NCBI GenBank assembly: GCA_003427395.1
Contig: BFEA01000204.1
Span: 691,932-741,284 of the forward strand
Reading direction: 5' to 3'
DNA length: 49,353 bases
Source: Chara braunii
Lineage: Eukaryota > Streptophyta > Charophyceae > Charales > Characeae
The position numbers were made by a program, and so were the translations under genes. Shown here piece by piece: positions 1 to 10,829 of the stretch. The notes below the pieces were generated by a model. That model saw only the letters and a list, made by a program, of their open reading frames with translations. It did not search any database and had not been told where the DNA came from. How positions within the stretch are numbered: the first letter of the stretch is position 1; each line of letters opens with the position of its first letter.

Positions 1-110
1 AACTCAACTCCCAGGAGAGGGCCTTGATATCTGGATGTGCCTGAGGGCCCCACAATGGCGGCCAAAACGCGCAGTCGTTGATCAAACCGAAGCCAAACTA
101 TCAGTTTGTT
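1..110 (-). repeat. Hairpin-array element copy E, head segment only
   Basis: This stretch matches, on the opposite strand, a block seen at 28,665-28,765 (same orientation) and at 15,560-15,660 (reverse complement). Shared landmarks are AGAGGGCCTTG, GCCTGAGGGCC, CACAATGG and an AAACGCAGT-like motif in the same order and spacing. In the longer copies this block sits next to a second conserved block and then an array of hairpins, so here only the head of the element is inside the window and the rest lies to the left. Function unknown. Confidence 0.7.
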
Positions 111-3100
111 GACTTTGTGACAACCTTCCAACTCACTGCAAGCCTCCTCTCTTTCTCAGTTTCGTCCGCAGAACTCATGACCACGTGTTCGGTTATAAGT
201 GGGTTTGCACTTTCGTGGCCGGCTCACAATTCGCCTCCTGCTCCTCCTGTCAGCCGTGAACAACGTACTAGCCTGTAGGTAAGTTTTTTAAGATCTTGCA
301 GCTCCCTCCCTTGCCGCCCCGATCAGCGAGATGCACGGCTCACCGGTCAAAAGTAGGTAAACAGCCGGCTACTCCCCTTCTCGCTGCTTACCTGTAGCTA
401 GGTCGTACAGTGGTATAAACAATCCATCGATCAATGGTGAACCTGCAGCTTGCAGACAACCCCCAGCCACTCTGTTTAATACAGTGGGCAACACTCCTAC
501 CTGCAGGTAGGTGTGCCTTCTCGCTTCTTGCCGACCTCACTTATTACTTAAGCAAGAACCGAAATAGGTCCGTCACAGATGACGAAAACGTGCACTGCCC
601 AACCTGTTACTTGGCGCACCCAACTGTTTAGATTGTGCCGTACACTCAACCATACTTGGCTCTGCTTCGCAGCTCGATTCTCTATCTGCCTCGCTCCGCC
701 AGGCCTCTGAAGTAAGTGTCAGCTTCCCCTTCACTCTTCCTCTTACAGTTACTCGTACTCCTCTCGTGGTCTAGCCCTCGTGCCTATGCTCTTTCCTCAT
801 ATTAACTTGGGCGACATGACGGCTAAATTAGTGCAATTCTTAAACTCACCATAAAGAGTCTGGTACCGTGAGAACTTACGCCCCTATCAAGCCACGACGA
901 CCACGACGGGCAATCTGGATATCAGGGCAGCTACCATGAATCAGTCCGACAACGACAAACCTCCAGTAAGACAGCAAGCAGCAGACAATCATGGACCGAC
1001 CACTATGATCACAATGTTGGAGAGAGAAGTCTCCCACTGAGAAGAGCAGCAAAGGTCGTGAGGGAGGAAGCCATAATGAACACTAATGCAGACCACAACC
1101 AACCGATCAGAGGGTGTGTAAGACCATCATAGCGACCGCCATCATGACGTCGACCAAATCATGGCTTTCATGGTGATGACTTCGGTCATCCGACTTGCTC
1201 CGCTTCTCACTAAATGTGCAGAATGCGGACCGATCTCTGCTACATCGTGGTCGGGCCCACACGCTACTTGGCAACCCCCCCCCCGTACCTCCTCCACTTT
1301 CCTTAAAACTAAGAATGAATCTCCCGCTAGAACACTGGAAGATACATTGTTGTTTCATGGCTCTTTCTCACGGGCAGCACCCGAGCCTTGAACTGATAAA
1401 ACCGCCGCCCGAACTCAAATTCTGGTGTGGCCATTCAATTCAAATCGAGTCGAAATCTTTAGTTCGCCTTTTATTTGACCAAAATCCACTAACAATTGAG
1501 AAAGATGCACGTTTCCACTAACTCTAACTCTATATTACTTACTACTAAGACTATCATCGGATCTGAGGTCACCCATTCCTAAATCCCCCACAACACTTCT
1601 TTCCTCGGTCGATTTCATCGAGAATTGACCGAGTTCCGTGATAAACACTCCCTCCTATCTCCGTCATCGCTTCAACTTAGCGCACGTCATTTTTCTATGA
1701 ACTCCTAATTCTGCTAATCTATTGGCCAAACTAACCTTACCAATCAAATCGCCCTGTCCAAGAACTAGGGAAATGAGTCTTGGTTTGCCCGATTCTTGCT
1801 TTTTACTCCTCCATCCCGCTTTCATTCGCTTATCTCCGCGCACCGATTTCCTTACTAACCTCCTTATCCACTGACCTTAGTCCAAATCCATCATTACCAT
1901 TCGATTCATCGGGGGTCCAAACCCTGAAACTGCATCTTTCCTCTCTCGATTCCGCTCAGGATCGATAGCGCTATGTCTCCTTAACCAGTTCCCTTCCATT
2001 GCCGCGTCCAGCCTCCCGTCCGCTCCGCTCGCCCTCACGACTAGAGCTGCCTTTTCCCGACTACGTCCAACTGCACAGCGTCCGTTTCCACGATGGCCAG
2101 CCAGCGGTCCAACAGTCTCAACCATCCTAAGAAGAGTCCGGGGTGACCTGCTACTAGGTGGCTCGAAAGTTTTTCGCCCCTATACCCAAGCCCGAGGAGC
2201 GTTTGGCACGACAACACTACTGCTGCTTGCCACAATCTCCTCCGCCCTGCTTTCTCCAAGCAGGGTCCGCCACCCTTTCGTGCGTGCAGCAGGTAAGTCC
2301 CACTCAAGATTCTCATAGCAACCCGCATAGTTGCAGGGCCGCGGACCCGTTGCAAGCCTAAGCGTGGCCTGGGTGAAAACGGGTCCGGTACAGACCTTGG
2401 TAGTAGTAGAGAATATTGAAACTAGAACTTTGGAGACCGGAGTGTAGAAAGGGTTCCGCAGGTGAGCAGCCGTTGTAGCGGCCTTCCCACTTGCCCTGGG
2501 CTGCCTCTCCCTTCTGCGCCCAGGCTTGGTTCGCCACCTTTCGTGCCCCAACGGGCATGCTCACACTTTTTCTGCTTCTCGCGGCCAACGAATGTTGGTG
2601 TCGGCTAAATCACCCACCGGCTCACATGCTCGCTGACCACCAACGGTCAGCATCCCCGAGTCGGATAGGATAGAAGGATTTCATCGGCACGACGAACGCG
2701 CGGGGCCCGTAGGTCAACCAACGACAACGGGTGCTCAAGTTCCTCAGCCACCATGACGGTCCTTAAATCCAGTGTGGTGTCCGTCTCCAAGAACTGAAAC
2801 ATGAAAATAAAAATAACGACGATACATAATAAAATACTTAGAAAAAAATTTAATCGTCAGAAGGCAATTGGCGAGAAAAAGGAACCGCTGGCATCGTTCT
2901 GACGCCGCCATTGACAAAACCAAGGGGGGACCCTTAACCCCTCGGTCCCTTCACGGTACTCTGATATCCATGCGTCGTCGCCTCTCGATCTCATTCCCTA
3001 AATCTCTTTGATGAAAATCTGAAGTTGTAACTAATAGTGTTAGGCCCAAGGCTAGGTCTAGTATTGACGGACACCTAAATAAGCGGATATTGCGCGACGC

Positions 3101-3300
3101 GCGGATCTACCTTAACGTTTTATAACCACACATCGGCCTATCATCCAACCTCACAGCCGTCAACCTTCCGTGTCCACCGCACGGCTATACAAATCCGTGC
3201 CGCCATCGACGTCGTCATCCGTACGTACGCACACGTTACAAGGCAAGTGCACCAATCAGAAGACAAAAATCTTTTTACTCCTATTTTAATCAGAAAATAA
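111..3300. other. No recognisable gene; a few strong palindromes
   Basis: Short open frames on both strands overlap each other and look random; I recognise no protein family. Two inverted repeats stand out. At 492-515 there is an almost perfect 24-bp palindrome centred on CCTACCTGCAGGTAGG. At 2,245-2,265 CCCTGCTT and AAGCAGGG flank a 5-nt loop. GGTAAGT splice-donor-like motifs occur near 278 and 2,290 but I could not connect them to coding exons. Confidence 0.5.
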
Positions 3301-3501
3301 AAATTATTGGTCGGCAACTACGCAGACTTCACAATCATCAACAAGAGGAGAGATCACACGCTCCTTAAGTCTGCGCGCCCACACACTCCCTATTCTAATC
3401 AACCATTTATTCAACATAAACAACAGACACTGCCACGACCCGCACAATGTAATCAAACTTTAAACCAACCTATTTTCTGTTACTTGCAAAAACCAGGGCG
3501 G

Positions 3502-4708
3502 ATACCGTTGTAAGGGTATTTGCATCGACACCGGTAGCGCTACCGACAGCCTAGCCGTCCGCTGCTCGCCGCTGTAAAATTTTGGCAGCACTTTCCCACG
3601 AAAGTGGAAAAAATGGCTGGCCAAAATTAATAAAATTTGGGCCCGAGGCCCCAAATTTCACAGTGTCGCGTCTTTGTAGTCCCGCAACGTCCTTGGTTCA
3701 GTCCCGTTGGACCAGCACCAGCCAGAGGGGAGGGGAGCAGAGTGCTCCCTCCCTTGGCTATGGCTTCCCAACTCCTCTCACGCTCCTCTGCAGACCTCCA
3801 GCCTCCTCCCACGTTTGCCTCAGGCAGCCCCTCCAGCAGCTCAAGCGTGCTCCTCACACACTGGCAGCATGAATGCTTTGTGTGGCAGCTCGGGACAACT
3901 GCCTGATTTATAGTGGCTAACTGTGGCCGCACCACAACCACAACCTTAGTGAGGGCAGTTTCTTCAACTGCCTTCATTTTCTTTTTCTTTTCTTTTCCCC
4001 AACTATCTCGGATTTTCACAAGATAGCTGAGGTCGTGGCATTTCCAAAACTTTTTTTATTTTATTTTTCTGATAAGGGGTTGAAAAGATACAACCCCTTT
4101 CAATTTGATGTAGTTGGACCCTTTTTCGGGGAAAAGGATGTACTTAGCCTTTTCCTCTATGACCCTTTCATTTCCAGGCTCCCTCTAAAAACGGGAGTTT
4201 GACAGCTACCTCTGGCAGTTTCTGCTAGAGGTAGCACATCTCACAAAAATGTTGCAAAACAATAAAATTCTAAAAGAAAAAAAGAAAAGAATAAACTACT
4301 TCCAACTGCACGCGCCTGGCCCTTACGTTGGCCAGGTGCATGCAACATCCTTCCTTTTTTCTCTGCCCTCCCCTAAAAACGGGGAGGACAGTTGGCAGGT
4401 TGGGAGGAGTAGGTCCTCCTCCTTCCAACTCTCATGTTTCCCCCCCTCTCTCTCTCTCCCTTTCCAACTCCCTCCAGCTTCCCACTCGCGCCTGTCGTGA
4501 GCCATGAGATCTCAGATCTCGTGGCCACGAATATTCATGCCAGACGAGAGTGGGAGCTCATCGTACTCCCACACAACCTGAAAGACTGTTTTCTTTTCTT
4601 TCAAGTTTCCACGAGGCAGTTGCCTCGTTTTACTTTTTTTTTTTCCCGCTTTTTCCTTTTCTTCGCTCCAACGGTCACAAAACAGAAAGGGGAACGAAGT
4701 AAAAAACG

Positions 4709-4757
<49 letters not shown>

Positions 4758-5346
4758 ACCTGAACTGAATGCCCAACGAGCTGCTAGCCCATGGATCCAA
4801 GTTCGAGTCCATCCAAGACGGGGGAGCGCCTGTTGCAACGACGCTAAAAACGAGGAGGGGCGCCTGTTTAACGTGCTATATCGTGGGGGGGGGAAGTAAA
4901 AGAACGAAAAACAAACAAAACTTACCTAAAACGGGCAGGTTTTCCCGTTGAAAACGGGCGCCCGCAACTTCTTGTGGGGGCTCCAACTTCCCAGCTGCGC
5001 CACTTGTCGCAGTGTCCCGTTGTTTGAAATTCAGACCCAGGTTCGAATCCCACAGGGATTCGAAAAAAAAGAAAATTTTGGTTTTTTTTCGGTTTATGCG
5101 TGTCATCCTTGCGCAAGGGCCATGCAACATCGCGCGGCCGATTTCGGCCGCGTGATCTGGCGATCTCGCGGTCGAAGTCGACCGCGCCTCATGTCTTTCT
5201 GGTGACCCTTCTCCAAAAGGAGCTAGCTTCAGTAAGAATCATGCGATTCGATCCCGGTGTCTGTTGGGTAAGAGTCGTGCGTTGAAACCTACTGGGCTAG
5301 CTCCTATTCCACGTTGAATAGGAGCAACTCTTCTTTATGAAGAGTT
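3502..5346. repeat. Hairpin-dense region: about twenty perfect short inverted repeats
   Basis: Successive perfect stems, mostly 5-10 bp with short loops, are visible at 3502-3519, 3532-3545 (14-bp palindrome), 3589-3606, 3633-3658, 3733-3749, 3954-3972, 4074-4099, 4120-4137, 4205-4235 (9 bp plus an inner 4 bp), 4315-4336, 4367-4387, 4506-4520, 4550-4572, 4611-4628, 5042-5064 (10 bp, 3-nt loop), 5133-5152 (9 bp), 5168-5185 (8 bp), 5300-5325 (10 bp) and 5326-5346 (8 bp). Stem sequences are unrelated to each other. No protein coding is recognisable. Several adjoin with no gap, for example the last two. This density looks well above chance for mixed-composition DNA, but I have not computed an expectation. 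Confidence 0.75.
4709..4754 (+). repeat. 46-nt A tract
   Basis: An uninterrupted run of 46 A. It could be the tail of a retroposed sequence ending here on the plus strand, but I recognise nothing upstream that would identify the parent; upstream lies the hairpin-dense stretch. Confidence 0.85.
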
Positions 5347-5575
5347 GTGTCCTGCGCAGACAATCAGCCAGCGGCCTAGTAGGCCTCCCTTTGCCCCACC
5401 ACTCAAGCACACAGTCGCTAGTAGGCCTCCGTTTGCCCCACCACTCAAACACATAGTCGTCGGCCCCTGATGCAAGGGCACTCCCATTCCCATAAGGTGG
5501 GACGTGGACTCTTCATCTCACTAGCGCCAGTTCGAGTCTCAGTGGGGCAAAAATAGGTCTGAGGTCCGAATTTTT
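4790..5575 (+). repeat. Three pol III B-box-like motifs (tRNA-derived remnants?)
   Basis: Motifs close to the tRNA T-arm consensus GGTTCRANYCC occur at about 4,801 (AGTTCGAGTCC), 5,040 (GGTTCGAATCC) and 5,529 (AGTTCGAGTCT). None has a convincing A box or a foldable acceptor stem at the right distance, so these are at best 3' halves of tRNA-derived sequences. The second one is itself part of a perfect 10-bp hairpin at 5042-5064. Confidence 0.3.
5377..5459. repeat. 41-bp direct duplication
   Basis: TAGTAGGCCTCC... at 5,377-5,417 is repeated at 5,419-5,459 with a few substitutions (for example CCCTTTG versus CCGTTTG, and AAGCACACAG versus AAACACATAG). It is a tandem duplication with a 42-bp period. 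Confidence 0.85.
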
Positions 5576-5819
5576 GCATCGCAACTGTCAACATGACGCG
5601 GCCTCTTCTTGTAACGTACCCACGACCGTGTGCCTCCATGGCCCTACTAGAAACCACATTCGAGTGGTCACACTGCCGATTACCGCCATTATTCTCGGAC
5701 GTCACAAGCGTCCGGGCTAAGGTAAAAAGGTTATAGTCTCTCGGTCATAGGCTAGTCTGAATAAACTTTTGGCAGACATCAGTCTCTTCAAGTCCCTCAA
5801 TTTGACGAAAACGCATTCG

Positions 5820-6284
5820 NNNNNNNNNNNNNNNNNNNNNNNNNNNNNNNNNNNNNNNNNNNNNNNNNNNNNNNNNNNNNNNNNNNNNNNNNNNNNNNNN
5901 NNNNNNNNNNNNNNNNNNNNNNNNNNNNNNNNNNNNNNNNNNNNNNNNNNNNNNNNNNNNNNNNNNNNNNNNNNNNNNNNNNNNNNNNNNNNNNNNNNNN
6001 NNNNNNNNNNNNNNNNNNNNNNNNNNNNNNNNNNNNNNNNNNNNNNNNNNNNNNNNNNNNNNNNNNNNNNNNNNNNNNNNNNNNNNNNNNNNNNNNNNNN
6101 NNNNNNNNNNNNNNNNNNNNNNNNNNNNNNNNNNNNNNNNNNNNNNNNNNNNNNNNNNNNNNNNNNNNNNNNNNNNNNNNNNNNNNNNNNNNNNNNNNNN
6201 NNNNNNNNNNNNNNNNNNNNNNNNNNNNNNNNNNNNNNNNNNNNNNNNNNNNNNNNNNNNNNNNNNNNNNNNNNNNNNNNNNNN
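5820..6284. other. Assembly gap (465 N)
   Basis: A run of N. The gap cuts off the head of hairpin-array copy A, whose conserved block resumes immediately after it. Confidence 1.
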
Positions 6285-7345
6285 CTTCTCTTATCTCGAG
6301 CGTCTGAAACCTTTTATTCTATCCTTCTTACTCTAAGTCTAGTCTGTTGGTTCACAGAGGAAGGTGACAGGCGGGATTGCAACCTGTAATCCATGCCAAG
6401 GCCTTTGTGGGAGGTTGGCCCAACCGATTGCGGGAGCTTTGCCGGAATCTAGGTCAGGTTATGGAGGTAGAGAATCTTCAGGTATAACTTATTTTGCTTT
6501 GTGTGAACCCACTATACCCCTACCACTACATCTCTCTAGCTTGTGTGAAATATATGCATGTGTTCCTCTATGGTTTTTGTTTTCTTTTCATAACATAATC
6601 AAATTAACTGGAAGGAATGCATGTGTTAAAAATTGAGTTTTCATTTTGTCTTGACTGAAGTCAGACTTAGGGATGAATTGGGGGAAGGTGGGAGTAAGGT
6701 GGTATTGCATGCAAAGGTTGGGCATTGTTTCTAAGTTTAATGGTCCAGTGCTATGTTTCTTGCTTGTTTTCTGAAGGACTGGATATTGTTTTTAAGCTAA
6801 ATGACCTGGTTGCTGTGTTTATTTATGAGGGTTTGTATGTCTGACGTTTTGAGGTCAAGCGTTGTTTCTAAGCTGAATGGCTTGGTTTATCTGTTTTCTT
6901 TTTGAGGTTTTGACTGAAGTTGGGCTGAATGGTCAAACTTCATGCTTTTGTGTGACTTGGGATAGATTGAACATTGTTTCTAAGTTGAATGGTTCAGTTT
7001 CTTGTTTTATTTTGAGGGAGGATTTTTTGTGAAAGGCTAAGCATTATTTCTAAGCCGAATGGTTTAGCCTGAAGCCACACACTACAAATGAGTATAATTG
7101 AAAATACTTTCTCTAGAGGGAGTGTTGTCAATGTTTTTTGAGTTTTGAGGAGTTTGATTATATTTTGATTGGAGAAGTTTTGACGATCCACCCTATATAG
7201 GGGAGATGTTGCCGAGTCCTTCGGGATATCCGTTAAAATTGGAACGATACAGAGAAGATTAACATGGCCCCTGCGCAAGGATGACTCGCATAAATCGAGA
7301 AATGGTCCAAAAAAAAAAAAAAAAAAAAAAGGAAATGCTGCCGAA
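6285..7345 (+). repeat. Hairpin-array element copy A
   Basis: Starts at the gap with the pyrimidine-rich block ending CTTCTTACTCTAAGTCT, then the conserved block GGGATTGCAACC...CAAGGCC...GGGAGGTT at about 6,373-6,480, both shared with copies B and C. Downstream, hairpin units share a loop resembling TTGTTTCTAAGYTGAA. Clear stems: 6,856-6,884 (CAAGC/GCTTG), 6,968-6,996 (TGAAC/GTTCA) and 7,034-7,070 (AGGCTAAGC/GTTTAGCCT, nine pairs including one G-T). Weaker ones lie near 6,719-6,747 and 6,783. From about 7,100 a second module follows (tail like GGGAGTGTTGTCAA and GGGGAGATGTTGCCGA), interrupted by the U6 retrocopy. No open frame of note. Function unknown. Confidence 0.8.
7216..7330 (+). pseudogene. 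U6: U6 spliceosomal snRNA retrocopy with poly(A) tail
   Basis: Positions 7,216-7,308 match U6 snRNA over its full length: the 5' stem-loop around GTCCTTCGGGATATCC, the ACAGAGA box at 7,249-7,255, and the 3' part through TGCGCAAGGATGAC and GAGAAATGGTCC. U6 is the catalytic snRNA of the spliceosome. Two features mark this copy as dead. The invariant AGC triad is AAC (7,261-7,263), and the 3' end runs into about 22 A instead of the T run that ends genuine pol III U6 transcripts. GGAGATGTTGCCGA before it and GGAAATGCTGCCGA after the A tract look like a 14-bp target-site duplication with two transitions, as expected for LINE-mediated retroposition. Confidence 0.9.
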
Positions 7346-9200
7346 ATTTTCCTTATTCTTTTAGCACCCATTGAAAGGAAGGTTTAGGCCTAGTCTTAGG
7401 AAAATTTAAGTAAGATGTGATATGGGGGTTTATTTTCCATACACTTAAAAATTTTGTTTTTAAGAATTTGTCATTTCCTGTGTTACATGTCTTTTTTTAT
7501 CATTTCGATTCAAGATATGACTAGTTTCAGCCCGATCCTACGAGGATCATTTTCTGTTATCTTTTGATAACAAGTTGGTTTTCGACTCAGCTCAAACTCA
7601 TTCTCGCTAGGTTTTCGACTCAACTCTAACTCATTCTCACTACTAAACCTAAGTTCTTAGCCCCTGTGGGTTGATTTGTTTCTTTGGGTTTTATGCATAC
7701 TTTTACTAAATGACAATTTAAAAAAGACTTTTGAAAGGTTGGACAAAGGTTGGGGCTTGTGTGGATAAGGCAAGGGTTGTGAGTGCAGAGAGTGGTTGAA
7801 GTTGACCCCGTGTAGTGCGTGGTTTGCCGATGTTGAATCCTTGATGTGATTGCAGGTATGTTGTGCGAGTTGAAGTCAAGATTTGACTTAATTTACGATC
7901 ATACATATATTTTGAAAGGAGTCACACTGTGATTGTGAGAAGTGATCGCCTCATGTCTTGTAACCCTATATATATATATTTATATATTGTGTATCCGGAC
8001 GGTCCACCATGAACGTGCGTAATGATAAAAAAGATCTGCATTGAGAGAAAAGGAAGACCTTTTTTATCTTTTGCTTCTTAGAATTTTTATAGTTGGACAT
8101 TAAGGTGTGTGACAACTGTCAAAGTCAAACCACTTAACTTGTTTTCAGGCCTTTGATGATGGAGCCTTATTCCCAGGGTCGGACGTGTTTAACCGCCACA
8201 CTCGTCTGTGCAGGGTGCAGAAGAGGGCAAAGCTCGCAATCGCCCTCGCGATTATCTAGCGTCGAGAGATTAACCCCTCAAGACGCGTGTCACCCGACAC
8301 TTGAGTGTCAAAAGCGACCCTCAAAGCCATTGAGGATCGCATTATTATAAGTACTGCTATCACCACGACTGCTTGCGTATTCGTGCATGGCTAGTCGATA
8401 TGACAAAGCCTACGACATTGCGATATTTATTCCGAGTCTAGCGAGTGTCATTCGGTATATTGTCAAAAAGGGATTAGGCATGATTTAGGCATGGAACTTG
8501 GTTTTATTTTGGCGAGGTTTATCGCGTGGTTAGATAGATCGTCCTAGTCAACTGATGCTAAACCACGCTTGAGACATAAGCCCTCAGAGTGTCAGTTCGC
8601 TCGTGGGTCCGATAGAGGCGTTCGACCACGTGTACCCCTTATGCTACAGCGTAGGAGAAAACGCCCTTGGATGGGTCACCTCTGCAATTGCATTTGAGTA
8701 GCTTTCACACGTGGTTTGGTAGGTCGGCGGGGATATACCTGTCCAAGGGTGGTGACAGCCCCTTGGGCAGAGGTAAGTTGTGCCTCGTGAGTGTCATTCG
8801 GGTATATTGTCGTAGGGGTTCTCGTAGGGGTTCGCGAGAGGTGCGCCTGGAGCACTCGGCTGGAGAGGCGAAAGCTCCATTGCGATAAAAAAGTCCTGCA
8901 AAATCCTTTGTAATGCGACCGGGGAGGGTGCCCCTGCGGGACCGATGCGCTTGACACCATGGCGAAGAGAGACTTGAGAAGTTTGTTAATGAGGACACAA
9001 TTATGCGGTTCCTTTGGGGCCTGGAGGGGAAATGTGTGAATTGTGCAACTTTGCAGATCATAGGGGTGGATAATCAGTTCGGGAATTGAGTTTTGGAAAA
9101 TCAGGTTTCAAGGTTTTATACTTTTTATGTATGAGGGACAAAAAAACTCAGTGGGAGTAAGAACATAGCATTATACGGCATTAATCTAGCGCTCAAACTA
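7346..9200. other. No recognised gene; several hairpins near 8.24-8.34 kb
   Basis: I recognise no coding sequence. Around 7,575-7,650 a CTCAACTC-type motif (TTTTCGACTCA...AACTCATTCTC) is repeated. Between 8,238 and 8,340 three stems follow one another: 8238-8253 (AATCGC/GCGATT), 8296-8309 (GACACT/AGTGTC) and 8314-8340 (a 4+5-bp interrupted stem). A short TA repeat lies at about 7,966-7,990. Two segments near 8,446-8,463 and 8,787-8,812 share AGTGTCATTCGG(G)TATATTGTC, indicating a diverged duplication. Confidence 0.45.
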
Positions 9201-9224
9201 TACTGGTTAGCGCACCAGGTCCTT

Positions 9225-10620
9225 ATGTTACTCTGTTCGCATCACCGATCCTCTACGATCTTTCCCATGTTTAAGCGGAAAGGACCAAGGCTGAGTCAGA
9301 CGCTACCTTCCATGTTTAAGCGGAAAGGACCAAGGCTGAGTCAGACGCTACCTTTGCTTCTTCATGCCTTCAGAGTGTTTTTCTCTCCCTTGCTCTTCAT
9401 GTTTTGTCAACTTCGTCACTTGGTTGTAAATCGCTACTGGAGTTCTAGCTTCTACTAGAATTGTGAGTTTCTCTCCTTCATGCTTTGCCCGTTTTCTCAC
9501 TCCTTGTGAATCGGCACTTCGATTTTTGCTTCTTCACTCCTTGGGAGTACTTTTCTTTCCCTTTCTCTTTATGCTTGGTCAATTTCTCCACTTGTTTGTA
9601 AATGGCTACTTGAGTCACTGCTTCCATTAGTGTTGTGAGCTTTTTTTCTTCATGCATTGTCCATTTCCTCACTTCCTTGAGAATCACACTTTTATCTTTG
9701 CTTCTCATGCATTGGGAGTATTCTTCTGTCTCTTGCTCTCCGTGTTTTGTCAACTGTTTCACTTGGTTGTAAATCGCTACTTGAATTTTTGCATCCATTA
9801 GTGTTGTGAGCTTCTCTCCTATATGCATTGCTCGTTTCCTCACTTCCTTGTGAATCGCCACTTTGATCTTTGCTTCGCCATGCCTTGGAAGTGTTTTTCA
9901 CTCCCTTTCTTTCTATGTTTTGTAAATTTTCCTCACTTGGTCGTAAATCACTACTTCAGCTTTTGCGTCCACTAGTGTTATGATTTTTTTTTCTTCATGC
10001 ATTGTCCATTTCGTCGCTTCCTTGTGAATCGCAACTTTGAACTTTGCTTCTTCTTACCTTGGAAGTGTTTTTCTCTCCCTTTCTCTCCATGTTCTGTCAA
10101 TTCCTCCACTTGGTTGTAAATCGCTACTTGAGTTTGTGCTTCCACTAGTGGTGTGAGCTTCTTTCCTTCATGCATTGTCCATTTCCTCACTTCCTTGTGA
10201 ATCGCCACTTTGATCTTTGCTTCTTCATGCCTTGGGAGTGTTTTTCTCTCCCTTTCTCTCCATGTTGTGTTAATTCCTCCACTTGATTGTAAATCGGTAC
10301 TTTGATTCTTGCTCCTACTAGCATTGTGAGTGTGTTTCCTCGTCATTCCCTCCATGTTTTGTCCATTCCCCCACTTGTGAGTAAATCGCTACTTATATTC
10401 TTGCTCCTACTAGCCTTGTGAGTGTCTTTCTCTCCATGTTTTGTCCATTCCTCCACTTGTGAATACATCGCTACTTTGATTCTTGCTCCTACTAGCATTA
10501 TCAGTGTGTTTCCTTGTCTTCCTCTCCATGTTTCCTTGTCTTCCTCTCTATGTTTTGTCCATTCTTCCACTTGTGAGTAAATCGCTACTTTGGTTCTTGC
10601 GTCTACTACCGTCCTCCCCC
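9225..10620 (-). repeat. Tandem repeat, period about 172 bp, with lysine-rich open frames
   Basis: The phrase ACTTCCTTGTGAATCGC recurs at about 9,671, 9,842, 10,016 and 10,189 (spacing 171-174 bp). Each unit has two related halves, the other half carrying CACTTGGTTGTAAATCGCTAC. On the minus strand it stays open for 127 codons (9,478-9,861) and 125 codons (9,978-10,355), giving a repeated lysine- and glutamate-rich peptide with recurring KEVRKWTMHE and VAIYNQVE phrases. I recognise no domain. The period is near but not always a multiple of three, so frames are lost between units. Toward 10.4-10.6 kb the unit shortens to about 90 bp. It is more likely a satellite with incidental open frames than a gene. 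Confidence 0.7.
9267..9356. repeat. 45-bp perfect tandem duplication
   Basis: Two adjacent copies starting CCATGTTTAAGCGG and ending CAGACGCTACCTT sit head to tail with no visible differences, at the edge of the larger tandem field. Perfect identity suggests a recent event. Confidence 0.85.
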
Positions 10621-10829
10621 GAACATAAGGCATACGCGTTGTATTCGAGTTTTCAAAAAGAAATAGAACACATGTGCGTTGTATTCGGAAATGAGGGTTG
10701 TTCGAATAGAAAGCATGTACGTTGTATTAAAATAGAAAGCAACCTATGCTTTGTATTCATTTGCAGCTCATATGCGTTGTGTTCGAAGGAAGACGACATT
10801 CATGGGTGAGTGTTTTGTCAAGTTTTCAT

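Noticed and set aside
4434-4838. Poly-Lys and poly-Phe frames
   Set aside because: They are products of the 46-nt A tract.
5230-5575. Functional tRNA genes around B-box-like motifs
   Set aside because: No A box at the right distance and no acceptor or anticodon stem could be folded.
5769-6389. 206-codon open frame
   Set aside because: It is open only because it spans the N gap.
7193-7216. TATA-like motif 20 bp upstream of U6, suggesting a working snRNA promoter
   Set aside because: The motif CCCTATATAGGG is the variable stem of a repeat unit; U6 has a poly(A) tail, a flank duplication and a mutated AGC triad, so it is a retrocopy.
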